Positions 25,904 to 34,829 of a DNA stretch of 64,000 nt are shown here, in pieces. Numbering within the stretch: the first letter of the stretch is position 1; every line of letters starts with the position of its first letter. The stretch is from UBA1351 sp964563505. Its GTDB lineage: Bacteria > Bacillota > Clostridia > Lachnospirales > Vallitaleaceae. Where the stretch lies: positions 1 through 64,000 of the forward strand of contig CAZLXW010000001.1 of NCBI GenBank assembly GCA_964563505.1, written 5' to 3'. Below the pieces are notes generated by a model. That model was given only the letters and a program-made list of their open reading frames with translations, had not been told where the DNA came from and did not search any database. The position numbers and the translations under genes are program-made.

Positions 25904-27904
25904 TTAAACATATTTAACGATAATGAAATCCCATGGTTGAATCACAACTTTATCTTCACATTTAATTATTTTGTTTTCAATAAGCTCTACACCGTCTGTA
26001 TATGGCCAAGAAAATTCCTGTTCTTTCATTGAATAATTAAAGACAAATACAACTTTTTCATTATTTTTGTTAATGGATTTTCGAACAATAATTGGAAAGG
26101 TCGTTTCGCTTTCATAACAACTTAGTTGTATTTTTTTTAAAATCGTCTTTATAAAGTTATCCATTAGGCCATCACTTAATGTACACCCTATATAGGTTGC
26201 GCTACCTTGACCGCACTGATTATGCGTTATTGCTGCATACTCTCTCCAATAAGGGTGATCATAATTTGCTAAAACTTCCGTATTTTCCTGTGGAACTAAA
26301 AGTTCTATCCATCCTGACAAAACATTATCGCCATCACTGACATCAATATCCATACCTTTTAAACCAATGTTTTTTGAATCGACAAATTGATTATAGGTGA
26401 CACCGCATACCTTTGAAATCATTCCGGGTTGTACACAATGTCTTACCTTTACATACTCATCACTAAATCCACTGCGTAAAGAATAAACAATATGACCGCC
26501 GTTTTTAACATAGGCATTTAATCTTTCAAGCACCTCGTCCGATGCCGCATACAAAGAAGGCACTATAATCATTTTATATTGGTCAAGTGCAGAAAAATCT
26601 TCTGTGATAAAATCACACCCGATATTATTATCATATAATACTTTATAAAAAGTTTTAACTTGGTCATTATAGTCCATATCTTGTCCAAAACGCTTAAATT
26701 CATGAATCGCCGTCAATGAAATATTACTATACATCATTGCAACATCATTGATGACCTTGAGTTCATCAAGATCTTTGCTTAATCGTTTAAACTGTGCACC
26801 AATTGTTTTCGCTTCTAAATAGGTTGGATTCGGCATAAAATCATGACTGAGTAATCCTTTCCAATAGGTCTCACATGCATTGTGAATGGAATGCCAATGC
26901 CAATATTCAACTAGTGTTGCACCTGACGCAATATGACTAAAAGCCTGTTGTCTCAATTGATTCGGATAAGGAACCCATCCTGCAAAACCTTGCGCCTGTG
27001 TTTCAAGAACGAGATAATTACCATTTTTCATAGATCGTGTTATATCACCACACATGGCTATCTCCAAGCCTGTTAAATCCTCCTGCGAAGGGTGATAGAT
27101 ATCACAACCTGCTATATCCATTGCTTTGGACGCATCAACATGATTGACATCCGGCTGAATGCCATAAGAATATCCACGCCACTCAAAATCAAAATTATGG
27201 GTCACAAACTGCCCTTCTTTTTTATATTCATTGACAATATCCACTTGCCAACTTAAAAAGTCCGTGACCAGATTTCTTCTGAATTTTTCAAATTCGCCTT
27301 TTAAACTTGGATTAATGGTTTCATCCACATTGGGAAAATCTTCCCAGGCATTGATTCGATTACTCCAATAGTCAAGACCAAAGCGAAAGTTGATTTCATC
27401 AAGAGAAATGAATTTGTCTTTCATGTATTTGACAAACTGTAGCTGCACCGCGTCTCCTGAAACTTGGTAGTGTTTGCTTTCATTATCCACTTGGTAGCCG
27501 ATAATCCCCGGATGGTCATGTACATGCCCAAGTAATTTACGAATAACCCGTTCACTATAATACCGATATGCCGGATGTGTAATATTCATATTTTGCCTTG
27601 GCCCATACTTATTTTGACCTTTTGATGTCATGGCTAAAACATCCGGATATTCTTTTACAAGCCAAGTTGGAACCGCATATGTAGGGGTTCCAACGATAAC
27701 TTTAATATTGTTTTCATACATGGCATCTAACACGCGATCAATATGGGTAAAATCAAACACACCTTTTTGAGGTTCTAAACTACTCCAAGTTGATTCTGCA
27801 ATTCGTACCACATTTATGTTTGCCTCTTTCATCATTTTGATATCATCTTGAAGCCTCTCATAAGGCATATATTCATCATAATAAGCTACACCAAATAATA
27901 ACAT
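25904..27904 (-). CDS. GH42-family beta-galactosidase
   Basis: A 666-residue cytoplasmic enzyme hydrolysing terminal beta-galactosides (some members act on alpha-L-arabinopyranosides). The barrel starts LLFGVAYYDEYMPYERLQDD; the acid/base Glu is in GYQVDNESKHYQ and the nucleophile Glu in YLVLETQAQGFAGW, followed by ATLVEYWHWHSIHNACETYW. Residues about 395-600 form the trimerisation domain and the tail is a beta sandwich. The apparent start at 27919 is a TTG inside the ribosome site; ATG 27904 preceded by GGGAGGAAACAAG is correct. It heads the GH42-YesM-YesN-ABC-GH30 set. Confidence 0.93.
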   Translation of the reverse strand: MLLFGVAYYDEYMPYERLQDDIKMMKEANINVVRIAESTWSSLEPQKGVFDFTHIDRVLDAMYENNIKVIVGTPTYAVPTWLVKEYPDVLAMTSKGQNKYGPRQNMNITHPAYRYYSERVIRKLLGHVHDHPGIIGYQVDNESKHYQVSGDAVQLQFVKYMKDKFISLDEINFRFGLDYWSNRINAWEDFPNVDETINPSLKGEFEKFRRNLVTDFLSWQVDIVNEYKKEGQFVTHNFDFEWRGYSYGIQPDVNHVDASKAMDIAGCDIYHPSQEDLTGLEIAMCGDITRSMKNGNYLVLETQAQGFAGWVPYPNQLRQQAFSHIASGATLVEYWHWHSIHNACETYWKGLLSHDFMPNPTYLEAKTIGAQFKRLSKDLDELKVINDVAMMYSNISLTAIHEFKRFGQDMDYNDQVKTFYKVLYDNNIGCDFITEDFSALDQYKMIIVPSLYAASDEVLERLNAYVKNGGHIVYSLRSGFSDEYVKVRHCVQPGMISKVCGVTYNQFVDSKNIGLKGMDIDVSDGDNVLSGWIELLVPQENTEVLANYDHPYWREYAAITHNQCGQGSATYIGCTLSDGLMDNFIKTILKKIQLSCYESETTFPIIVRKSINKNNEKVVFVFNYSMKEQEFSWPYTDGVELIENKIIKCEDKVVIQPWDFIIVKYV

Positions 27905-27918
27905 CTTGTTTCCTCCCA

Positions 27919-28025
27919 AGGTTATAATATATTATCAGTTAATCATACTCTATATAAGTATATACTTTTCAACTGAAAAAAACATCAACATAATTAATAT
28001 GTTTAACTGTAATATATTAATACCT
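27919..28025. repeat. Imperfect ~24-bp inverted repeat upstream of GH42
   Basis: The segment 27919-27942 and the reverse complement of 28003-28025 are nearly identical: both contain AGGT, TAATATATTA and CAGTTAA, differing by a TA/AT swap and one base indel. They are about 60 bp apart, flanking the GH42 promoter area, which also holds a perfect palindrome AAGTATATACTT (27956-27967). Two oppositely oriented regulator sites or a large cruciform are possible. No clear U tract follows, so this is not a simple terminator. No convincing -35/-10 pair can be fixed for GH42. Confidence 0.6.
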
Positions 28026-28035
28026 TGTAAAAGGG

Positions 28036-30123
28036 TTACAAATTAAAACGCTTAATAATTTTTTCAAAATCATCAATGATGCCTTCTATTTCAGCGCATG
28101 AAGCAGAAACTTCCTGAATCGATGCGGTTTGTTCTTCCACTGCTGCAGCAGCTTCTTCTGTACTTGCCGCATTCTCTTGGGCTAGCGCAGATAAATTACT
28201 TACGATATCCGTTATGGATACTTTGGAACTTTCCATCTGAATCCCAGATTCCTTTAATTCGATAATATAGTTTCTCATTGTTTCAATCGCTTGATCAATA
28301 CCTTCAAACTTTTCTCTTGTCATCTCTACCTTATTACCTTGAGATTCACTGATTGCCTTGGACATCTCCATTTGTGTAACTGCTTCACTGGCTTTCAATT
28401 TTAGTTCTTGGATTGTTAATGCTATTTCATCCGAAAAATTCTTGGACTGTTCTGCTAGCTTTCTGATTTCATCCGCAACCACAGCAAATCCATTCCCTGC
28501 ATCCCCTGCTCTAGCCGCTTCAATAGCCGCATTTAATGCTAACAGGCTGGTTTGTTTAGATATACTTTGAATCATATCACTTGCTCGTCCAATATTATCA
28601 GCACTTTCATTGGTTTCATTGACAATTTTTTGAACCGAATGCGTTGCTTCTTGATTTTTTTTCGTTTCTTCGACTAAATCATGGATAATATAGACACCTT
28701 CATTTTTAAGTTTTTCAACGTCATTTGATGCATCCAGCATTTTTTTAACATTAAATTGATCAGCTTCAATCAAGACTCCAAGTTCCATAATAACCTTGAC
28801 TCCATTTTCTGTATCTTGAGCTTGTGAGGATGCTCCATTAGCAATTTCCTCAATTGTACTTGCAATTTCTTGAGACGCCGTCGATGTAGATTGAGAAATC
28901 ATTGATAAGTTTTTGGATGTATTGAACATTAAATCGGAACTTTGGTCCATATTTAATACAATTTCTTTCAAACTTTTTTCAATACGGTAAACAGCTTTTG
29001 CCAATAGTCCAACCTCATCTTTTCGTTCCACAAAATCTTCGTTGATCTTGTTTGTCAAATCGTAATCTGCAAGACTTTGGAGGTTTTTTATAACTTCATG
29101 TATAGGGTTAGATATTGCAGCATTTAAAACAATGCCTAATAAGATACTAATAAACACCGCTAGTATGGTAATAATAACATTCAAACGATTGGCCTCCACC
29201 TCAATATTACCCAGATATTCATTTACGTTTGTTATAATACCTGCGGATATTCTTGAAGTCTCACTAGCGCTTTGACGCATATCCTCTCTTAAGATATTTT
29301 GCTCTTCAACCAAGGTCTTATATTCCAAAAAAGCATTTTCGTAACGCCCAATATCTTCAATAGCCCTATCAATCTCCCCTAATACTTCTTGATTCTCTAC
29401 AACTCCTCTAGCATAATTAAACTCACCATAAATCAGTCCAATCTTATCCAAAAGCACCTCTGAATAGGTCTGATCTTCAGTGCTTACATACATTAATGAA
29501 TCCATCCTAACTTCTGAAAAAACATCTAATATCGATTGTAATATAATCGACCGTTGAAGTGCACTATTTACTTCTTCTAATGTTGTCAATTCTGAAATGT
29601 AGTCGTTTTCGATATTTATAAGATTTTCTAACCGGCTCGACGCTGCGTCTCCGGCTTCATTTCTTAATACAGATTGAACTTCCTTTTGCCTATTTAATGC
29701 AACGAAGGCATTGAATTCTGTTCGATATTGTTCAATCCCTTCAATCATTTTTGATGTATTCAAACGATTTTCTTCTAATTCCATTGTATTCATGACATTG
29801 GCCATTAGTAAAGAGCTTTCATTAAGATACCGGTCGACTAAATCAACTGAAGCTTGAGTTTGATCTTTTTCAAAACGTACTTGTTCAATTCTCGCTAGAG
29901 CTAGGCGAATATCAGCGTCATTGGTTTGACTTAATATGTTGTTTTGTGTTGAGATGTCTGCGTAATTTTCTAATGTTGTCCATGTTAAACTGAGAATTAA
30001 AATGACAAGTATTGTAAATGCTACAAATAATTTCGAGCGGATTTTCATGTGGTTTAATATATATTTTTTTAGTGAAAAAGACACTTTCTTGTTTTTAATG
30101 GGTTGTTGAATAACATATTCCAT
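28036..30123 (-). CDS. Methyl-accepting chemotaxis protein
   Basis: A 695-residue transmembrane chemoreceptor. TM1 is at about 32-48; a long helical ligand-binding region (about 50-310, consistent with a bimodular four-helix HBM-type domain) follows; TM2 is at about 312-335, then HAMP to about 390. The signalling hairpin tip is SKQTSLLALNAAIEAARAGD with NGFAVVADEIRKLAEQS. The C-terminus lacks a CheR-tethering pentapeptide. AGGAGGCAATT precedes ATG 30123. It is not near other chemotaxis genes but follows the ECF/ABC operon and has a near-perfect Fur box upstream, suggesting iron-dependent expression. The ligand is unknown. Confidence 0.95.
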   Translation of the reverse strand: MEYVIQQPIKNKKVSFSLKKYILNHMKIRSKLFVAFTILVILILSLTWTTLENYADISTQNNILSQTNDADIRLALARIEQVRFEKDQTQASVDLVDRYLNESSLLMANVMNTMELEENRLNTSKMIEGIEQYRTEFNAFVALNRQKEVQSVLRNEAGDAASSRLENLINIENDYISELTTLEEVNSALQRSIILQSILDVFSEVRMDSLMYVSTEDQTYSEVLLDKIGLIYGEFNYARGVVENQEVLGEIDRAIEDIGRYENAFLEYKTLVEEQNILREDMRQSASETSRISAGIITNVNEYLGNIEVEANRLNVIITILAVFISILLGIVLNAAISNPIHEVIKNLQSLADYDLTNKINEDFVERKDEVGLLAKAVYRIEKSLKEIVLNMDQSSDLMFNTSKNLSMISQSTSTASQEIASTIEEIANGASSQAQDTENGVKVIMELGVLIEADQFNVKKMLDASNDVEKLKNEGVYIIHDLVEETKKNQEATHSVQKIVNETNESADNIGRASDMIQSISKQTSLLALNAAIEAARAGDAGNGFAVVADEIRKLAEQSKNFSDEIALTIQELKLKASEAVTQMEMSKAISESQGNKVEMTREKFEGIDQAIETMRNYIIELKESGIQMESSKVSITDIVSNLSALAQENAASTEEAAAAVEEQTASIQEVSASCAEIEGIIDDFEKIIKRFNL

Positions 30124-30140
30124 AATTGCCTCCTGATTCG

Positions 30141-30198
30141 GGACTATATCCCTGTATATTTATTTAATATATAGTACTATAGTCCTATTATATGTCAA
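30141..30198 (-). promoter_or_regulatory. Chemoreceptor promoter and leader hairpin
   Basis: Minus-strand TTGACA (30193-30198) is a consensus -35. Candidate -10 hexamers (ACTATA, CTATAT, TATATA) lie 17-19 bp downstream, overlapping the perfect palindrome TATAGTACTATA. The leader can pair GGACTATA with TATAGTCC (30178-30185 and 30141-30148) just ahead of the ribosome site. No sigma-D (TAAA-N15-GCCGATAT) motif is seen. Confidence 0.5.
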
Positions 30199-30214
30199 GA
30201 AAGCCATTATGTAA

Positions 30215-30229
30215 AGATAATTATTATCA
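30215..30229 (-). promoter_or_regulatory. Fur box upstream of the chemoreceptor gene
   Basis: The minus strand reads TGATAATAATTATCT, matching 13 of 14 defined positions of the Firmicute 7-1-7 Fur consensus TGATAATnATTATCA. It starts 8 bp after the ecfA-type stop and lies 17 bp upstream of the chemoreceptor -35. Confidence 0.65.
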
Positions 30230-30236
30230 ACAGATA

Positions 30237-31736
30237 TTAAGTTTTAATTACAACTTTGTTAAGGATTGTATCTACCCGTGGTTGAAACAATTTAATTAGA
30301 TGTTTTTTTTTCATATCGTTCAGTGTAAGCGACTGATTCACTTTCCCATTCTTAAAATGCAAGATAAAATCACAGACTTTTAAAATCAACTCCAAATCAT
30401 GGGTAATGATGAGAACTGTTTTCCCCATGCTTTTTAATTGTTCTAAATTTTCAGCTACTTGAATCATATGACGTAAATCTAAACCGCTTGTTGGTTCATC
30501 AAATATAATAATATCTCGTTCTGAAGCGATTGCACCCGCTATCGCAACTCGTTGTTTTTGTCCTCCTGATAATGACATCGGATGTTGTTCTTGCAAATCT
30601 AATAGATTTAATTGCTCTAGAATTCTTTTTGCTTTTTCTTCATTTTCTCCATTCATACTTAATATAACTTCATCCAGCACTGTTTCTGTGAATAGTTGAT
30701 GATTCACATCCTGCATAACCATGTACGTTTTTTCCAAACACTGCTTATAACTACGACATCCACTATCCGTGTGAACTAAACCTTCAAATTTTTTATTAAG
30801 ACCGCAAAGACATCGAGCAAACGTCGATTTTCCCGCTCCATTTTGACCAATAATTCCGATGATTTGATTCTTTGGAAATGTGAGTGCATCAATATCTAAA
30901 ACCTTTTCTCCTCTTTTATACGAAAAACTAAACTCGGATAAAATAATTTCTTCTGTCGGTATGTTATGTTTTCGACTATCAAAATCTAATGCATTGAAAT
31001 CCAAGGGTCTAAGTCCCAATGTAAATAATTGCTTGCTAGTCATTTGGCGCGCTTCATCCATTGAAATATTTTTCTCAATTCTACCTTCACGCATAAAAAT
31101 TAAACGGTCTACAATAGTTCTCAAATAATGGAGTCGGTGTTCGGCAATAACGATTGTTTTACCTTCTTCTTTCCAAAGACTAATAATATCACCCAATATT
31201 TGGGTTGCCTTCGGGTCAAGGTTGGAAGATGGTTCATCCAGAACAATTATATCCGGCGATGTCGTATGTACCGAACCACAAGCTATTTTTTGTTTTTCTC
31301 CACCTGATAAATGAAAGATATTTCGATTCATCAATGATTGAATATTGAAATGCGAAGTCGTTGTATTTATTCGTTCTTGTATATCTTTTAGTGGCAGTCC
31401 TTGATTTTCGCACCCAAAAGCAAGTTCTGAATTTGTATCCATGCAATAAAACTGAGAACGTGGATTTTGAAAAACGCTTCCAACATGTTTTGCAAGCTCA
31501 TGCAATGAGGTTTCCCTGACGCTTTGCCCATTGACGTGAATTTCCCCCACATAAGTTCCACTGTAATAATGTGGAATGAGGCCGTTAATCAATCGTGTCA
31601 ACGTCGTTTTTCCACATCCCGATTCACCGCAAAGTAAAATCACTTCACCTTTTTTTATACTTAAGCTAATGTCGTAAACCCCATTTTTCCCCATCCCATT
31701 TTCATATTGAAAAAAAACATTTTTAATCTGAATCAT
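30237..31736 (-). CDS. ECF transporter ATPase, two fused ATP-binding domains
   Basis: A 499-residue energising subunit holding two ABC domains in tandem. Domain 1 (1-225) has CGESGCGKTTLTRLI, signature LSGGEKQKIACG and Walker B IIVLDEPSSNLD; domain 2 (about 270-490) has GIIGQNGAGKSTFARCL, LSGGQKQRVAIAG and IIIFDEPTSGLD. Both look catalytically intact. The frame extends to 31796, but ATG 31736, 4 bp after the T-component stop with AAGGAGTTTAAAATA, is the start. With the T (31741-32463) and S (32481-33062) components it forms a complete dedicated (group I) ECF importer. Confidence 0.92.
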   Translation of the reverse strand: MIQIKNVFFQYENGMGKNGVYDISLSIKKGEVILLCGESGCGKTTLTRLINGLIPHYYSGTYVGEIHVNGQSVRETSLHELAKHVGSVFQNPRSQFYCMDTNSELAFGCENQGLPLKDIQERINTTTSHFNIQSLMNRNIFHLSGGEKQKIACGSVHTTSPDIIVLDEPSSNLDPKATQILGDIISLWKEEGKTIVIAEHRLHYLRTIVDRLIFMREGRIEKNISMDEARQMTSKQLFTLGLRPLDFNALDFDSRKHNIPTEEIILSEFSFSYKRGEKVLDIDALTFPKNQIIGIIGQNGAGKSTFARCLCGLNKKFEGLVHTDSGCRSYKQCLEKTYMVMQDVNHQLFTETVLDEVILSMNGENEEKAKRILEQLNLLDLQEQHPMSLSGGQKQRVAIAGAIASERDIIIFDEPTSGLDLRHMIQVAENLEQLKSMGKTVLIITHDLELILKVCDFILHFKNGKVNQSLTLNDMKKKHLIKLFQPRVDTILNKVVIKT

Positions 31737-31740
31737 TATT

Positions 31741-32463
31741 TTAAACTCCTTTTGATATGAACCACAGCACAAGTATAAACGTTGCCAAAATTCCATATAA
31801 TAGATCTATGCGACTAAATCCGATATTACAAATATTGGTTCTTTTTTGGGGACTACCAAGTCCCCTAGTCAATGCTGAACAAGATAATTCTTCACCAATC
31901 TTAACGCATGAAATAAACAATGGTATGAGCCTATACTCCATTAAAGTAATAATACTTCCTTTTGTTTTCCCAAAACTTATCCCACGCATTCTCATCGCAT
32001 CTTTTATCGATGAAGACTCTTCTTTTATTGTTGGAAAAAAACGAAACATGACCGAAAACGGAATAATAATTTGTTTTGGAATTCGCATTCTCTCCATTGC
32101 TGCAATAAATTCACTAACTGTTGTTGTACTTATCAAGTAATATCCCATTAAAAATCCCGGCCCCATTCGGTTTACAATCCCTGTCACCATTGCCGTCATA
32201 ATACTAATAACATTTGTTGCCTCAATAAAAAAAACATAGAACACAAGTGATACTGTATAAACTAGAGAGAAACTCATAGCTAAACTTTTATTTTTTCTAA
32301 TAGCGAACAAAGATACCGGAATTAATGCAGCTAAAGCCAATATGTACCAAACATTAATGGTGAATACCGAAATATTGATAATGAGCAAAATAAAAATTTT
32401 CGTACGTGGATCGATATTAATAGAATTTTGATTACTTTTTGATTGCAGATGAACCTTTTCCAT
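31741..32463 (-). CDS. ECF transporter T component (CbiQ/EcfT family)
   Basis: A 240-residue membrane protein with about five hydrophobic segments starting after residue 20 (DPRTKIFILLIINISVFTIN). The diagnostic coupling region has AMERMRIPKQIIIPFSVMFRF and DAMRMRGISFG; the Arg-containing motifs contact the ATPase grooves. It links the S component to the ATPase. AAGGGATGTTTAT precedes the start. It is tightly packed between the S and A genes. Confidence 0.9.
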   Translation of the reverse strand: MEKVHLQSKSNQNSINIDPRTKIFILLIINISVFTINVWYILALAALIPVSLFAIRKNKSLAMSFSLVYTVSLVFYVFFIEATNVISIMTAMVTGIVNRMGPGFLMGYYLISTTTVSEFIAAMERMRIPKQIIIPFSVMFRFFPTIKEESSSIKDAMRMRGISFGKTKGSIITLMEYRLIPLFISCVKIGEELSCSALTRGLGSPQKRTNICNIGFSRIDLLYGILATFILVLWFISKGV

Positions 32464-32480
32464 ATAAACATCCCTTCTCT

Positions 32481-33062
32481 TTAAGCAATACCAGCTTTCA
32501 TGAAGTGTTTACTCAGCATTTTAAGTCCAAAAAAAGCACCGATTATTCCTCCTAAAAACGCAAGAAACGGAAAAGACCAGGCCACTTTGTCAAATAACTC
32601 AAGTACTGTTCTCGTATATTCGATTCCCATACTATCAAGCATTATTTTTTCGAATGCATCTTTCATAATCCAAAAAGGTACCAACATACCTAATAACCAC
32701 ATACTAAACACACCATATCCGATAATCGATAGTTTCTTACTTCGATATTTCCCGATCATAAAAATCAAATCTGCTAGCAGTCCAAAAACAAACCCAAAAA
32801 TTAAAGGCATATATGTATGTCCGGTCAATACCATGAGTATTCCAATAAGTGATCCCATAATTGTAACCATCCCAAACTTATCTACTTTCGTTAAAAAAAG
32901 CATAAAAGGCACTCCACATATTATTGGAAGTACTAGCGGTATCAGCGCAAAAAGAATAGGAATATATCCAAGCATTCCCATTGCAAAAAATAAAACAAAA
33001 TATATCGCCGTAAAAACACCTACTGTAATTAAATCTTTTGTTTGTAGTTTTTTCTTTTTCAT
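32481..33062 (-). CDS. ECF transporter S component, MptS/Trep_Strep type
   Basis: A 193-residue, very hydrophobic protein with about six membrane helices; it begins MKKKKLQTKDLITVGVFTAI. The family (called Trep_Strep/MptS-like) is recognised by AMGMLGYIPILFALIPLVLP and the GHTYMPLIFGFVFGLLADLI block. S components bind the substrate; this family has no firmly known ligand. It is encoded between an exporter-fold ABC pair and its T and A partners in a Fur-linked operon, which favours an iron chelate or metallophore over a vitamin. GAGGGAGAATACA precedes the ATG. Confidence 0.85.
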   Translation of the reverse strand: MKKKKLQTKDLITVGVFTAIYFVLFFAMGMLGYIPILFALIPLVLPIICGVPFMLFLTKVDKFGMVTIMGSLIGILMVLTGHTYMPLIFGFVFGLLADLIFMIGKYRSKKLSIIGYGVFSMWLLGMLVPFWIMKDAFEKIMLDSMGIEYTRTVLELFDKVAWSFPFLAFLGGIIGAFFGLKMLSKHFMKAGIA

Positions 33063-33083
33063 TGTATTCTCCCTCTAAATAGT

Positions 33084-34829
33084 TTACAAAGTCCAACCGA
33101 AACTTTCTTGTTGTATTTTCCACATTTTTGCATATGTTCCATCTTTTTCAACAAGTTCATCATGTGTTCCGTCCTCTACAAGTTTCCCTTCTTTAAGAAC
33201 AATAATTTTATCAGCTTTTGCGACGGTACGCATACGATGGGCAATAATGAGCACTGTTTTATCACGAACTAACTCAGATATTGCTGTTTGTATTTTAGTT
33301 TCATTCTCAACATCTAACGAGGCCGTCGCTTCATCAAGTAGGACTATTGGCGCATCTTTTAACAATGCTCTAGCGATGGAAATACGTTGACGTTCTCCAC
33401 CTGATAGGGTTTCTCCATTTTCTCCGACAATAGTATCATATCCCATCGACATTTTCTCAATAAATTCATCGCATTGCGCTTGTTTTGCTACCCGAATAAC
33501 CTCATCATCTGAAGCATCTCTTCTTCCGATACGAATATTATCCATAATCGATGTATTAAACAGTACAACATCTTGAAATACTACCGAATAGTTTTTCAAA
33601 AGTGTTTCCGGCTCTACATTCTTGATATCATGCCCCCCTAAAAGAATACGTCCCTGATTAACATCCCAAAATCGTGCTGCAAGTTTTGCCGCAGTACTTT
33701 TTCCGCCACCAGAAGGCCCAACTAAAGCGGTAATTTCTCCCTGTTTTGCCGTGAATGAAACTTGATGTAATACTTGCTTATCTTCTTCATAAGAAAAAGC
33801 CACATTTTCAAATACAATATCATAATGGGTTGGATTAAAATCATCCGTGCCTTCTTGAATAGGCAAAGCTTCCATTTCATTCATACGATTAATACGTACG
33901 TCCAAGAAAAATAATGCCGCCAAATTATTTAGAACTTCACTCATTGGTGCATAAATACGAGAAGCAACCATCAAGAAAATAAGATAAGTAAAAAGCTCAA
34001 TATCATTTAAAATTATAAGATTAGCCCCTACGATAATGACGCTAACTAAACCTAACTTTAAAAAACTGTGAGATGCATTTACTAATCCACCTACAAGAAG
34101 TTCTCCTTTAATTAGTTGATGTTCATATTGATCCACAGCATCATTTAGGCCTTTCAAATAACTTTCTTCTTGATTATAAGCTTTTATTTCTTGAATCGTT
34201 TCCAAACCTTCTTGGATTTTTTCACTCATATTTCGTTTTATTTGATATCCTGCAAGGAATTCTTTATGTTGCATTTTTTTTGATATAAATAAAATCGCCG
34301 CTGCAAAAGGAACCACCCAGAACAAAGCAAGGGATAACTTCCAATTATACGAAAAAAGGCCAATTGCCATAAGCATAATTCCAATAACTGCTGCAAACAC
34401 TTGTGGAACTGCATGAGAAAATGTATGCTCTAAATCAGTACTATCTTCCATAATTGTTGAAGTTAAATCCGATAGGTTCTTTTCTCCGAAAAAAGCTAGC
34501 GGAAGCTTCCTTAATTTTTCAGCCATTGATACTCTACGATTTGCACTTTCCTCATATACAGTAGTATATGTACTTCGGTATTGAAAAATTGCAATGATAA
34601 ACATTACAAGCATAAATGTTAAACCAAGAAAAATATAATAGACAGAACCATGCACAACTGTAGCTGATTCTTCAAAAACCATCACAAGATATTCATCTAA
34701 AAATTTAAAAATATAGACTGCCGGCAACATGAGTGCAATATTAAGCAATACTGTAAATAATGTCCCTTTTATAAAATCTTTCGCACCTTTATGAGATAAT
34801 GCAAAACGTCTTTGTACTCTTTTAAGCAT
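33084..34829 (-). CDS. ABC transporter, fused permease/ATPase, second half-transporter (YbtQ/IrtB-like)
   Basis: A 581-residue half-transporter: six-helix exporter-fold membrane domain (about 20-320) and an ATPase (about 345-575) with LVGPSGGGKSTAAKLAARFW, LSGGERQRISIARALL and IVLLDEATASLD. It overlaps the preceding half-transporter by 8 bp, so the two form a heterodimer. GGAGGAACAGT precedes ATG 34829. Exporter-fold pairs of this sort include the YbtPQ and IrtAB siderophore importers; the Fur box and ECF neighbours make import of an iron chelate plausible, but drug or peptide export cannot be excluded by sequence. Confidence 0.85.
   Translation of the reverse strand: MLKRVQRRFALSHKGAKDFIKGTLFTVLLNIALMLPAVYIFKFLDEYLVMVFEESATVVHGSVYYIFLGLTFMLVMFIIAIFQYRSTYTTVYEESANRRVSMAEKLRKLPLAFFGEKNLSDLTSTIMEDSTDLEHTFSHAVPQVFAAVIGIMLMAIGLFSYNWKLSLALFWVVPFAAAILFISKKMQHKEFLAGYQIKRNMSEKIQEGLETIQEIKAYNQEESYLKGLNDAVDQYEHQLIKGELLVGGLVNASHSFLKLGLVSVIIVGANLIILNDIELFTYLIFLMVASRIYAPMSEVLNNLAALFFLDVRINRMNEMEALPIQEGTDDFNPTHYDIVFENVAFSYEEDKQVLHQVSFTAKQGEITALVGPSGGGKSTAAKLAARFWDVNQGRILLGGHDIKNVEPETLLKNYSVVFQDVVLFNTSIMDNIRIGRRDASDDEVIRVAKQAQCDEFIEKMSMGYDTIVGENGETLSGGERQRISIARALLKDAPIVLLDEATASLDVENETKIQTAISELVRDKTVLIIAHRMRTVAKADKIIVLKEGKLVEDGTHDELVEKDGTYAKMWKIQQESFGWTL

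Noticed and set aside
30141..30236. c-di-GMP or other riboswitch in the chemoreceptor leader
   Set aside because: Only a simple hairpin is seen; no conserved riboswitch core sequence is recognisable.
32500..33078. Long plus-strand open frame (192 codons) opposite the ECF S gene
   Set aside because: It is the antisense shadow of a hydrophobic membrane protein, with no ribosome site and Pro/Ile/Ser-rich composition.
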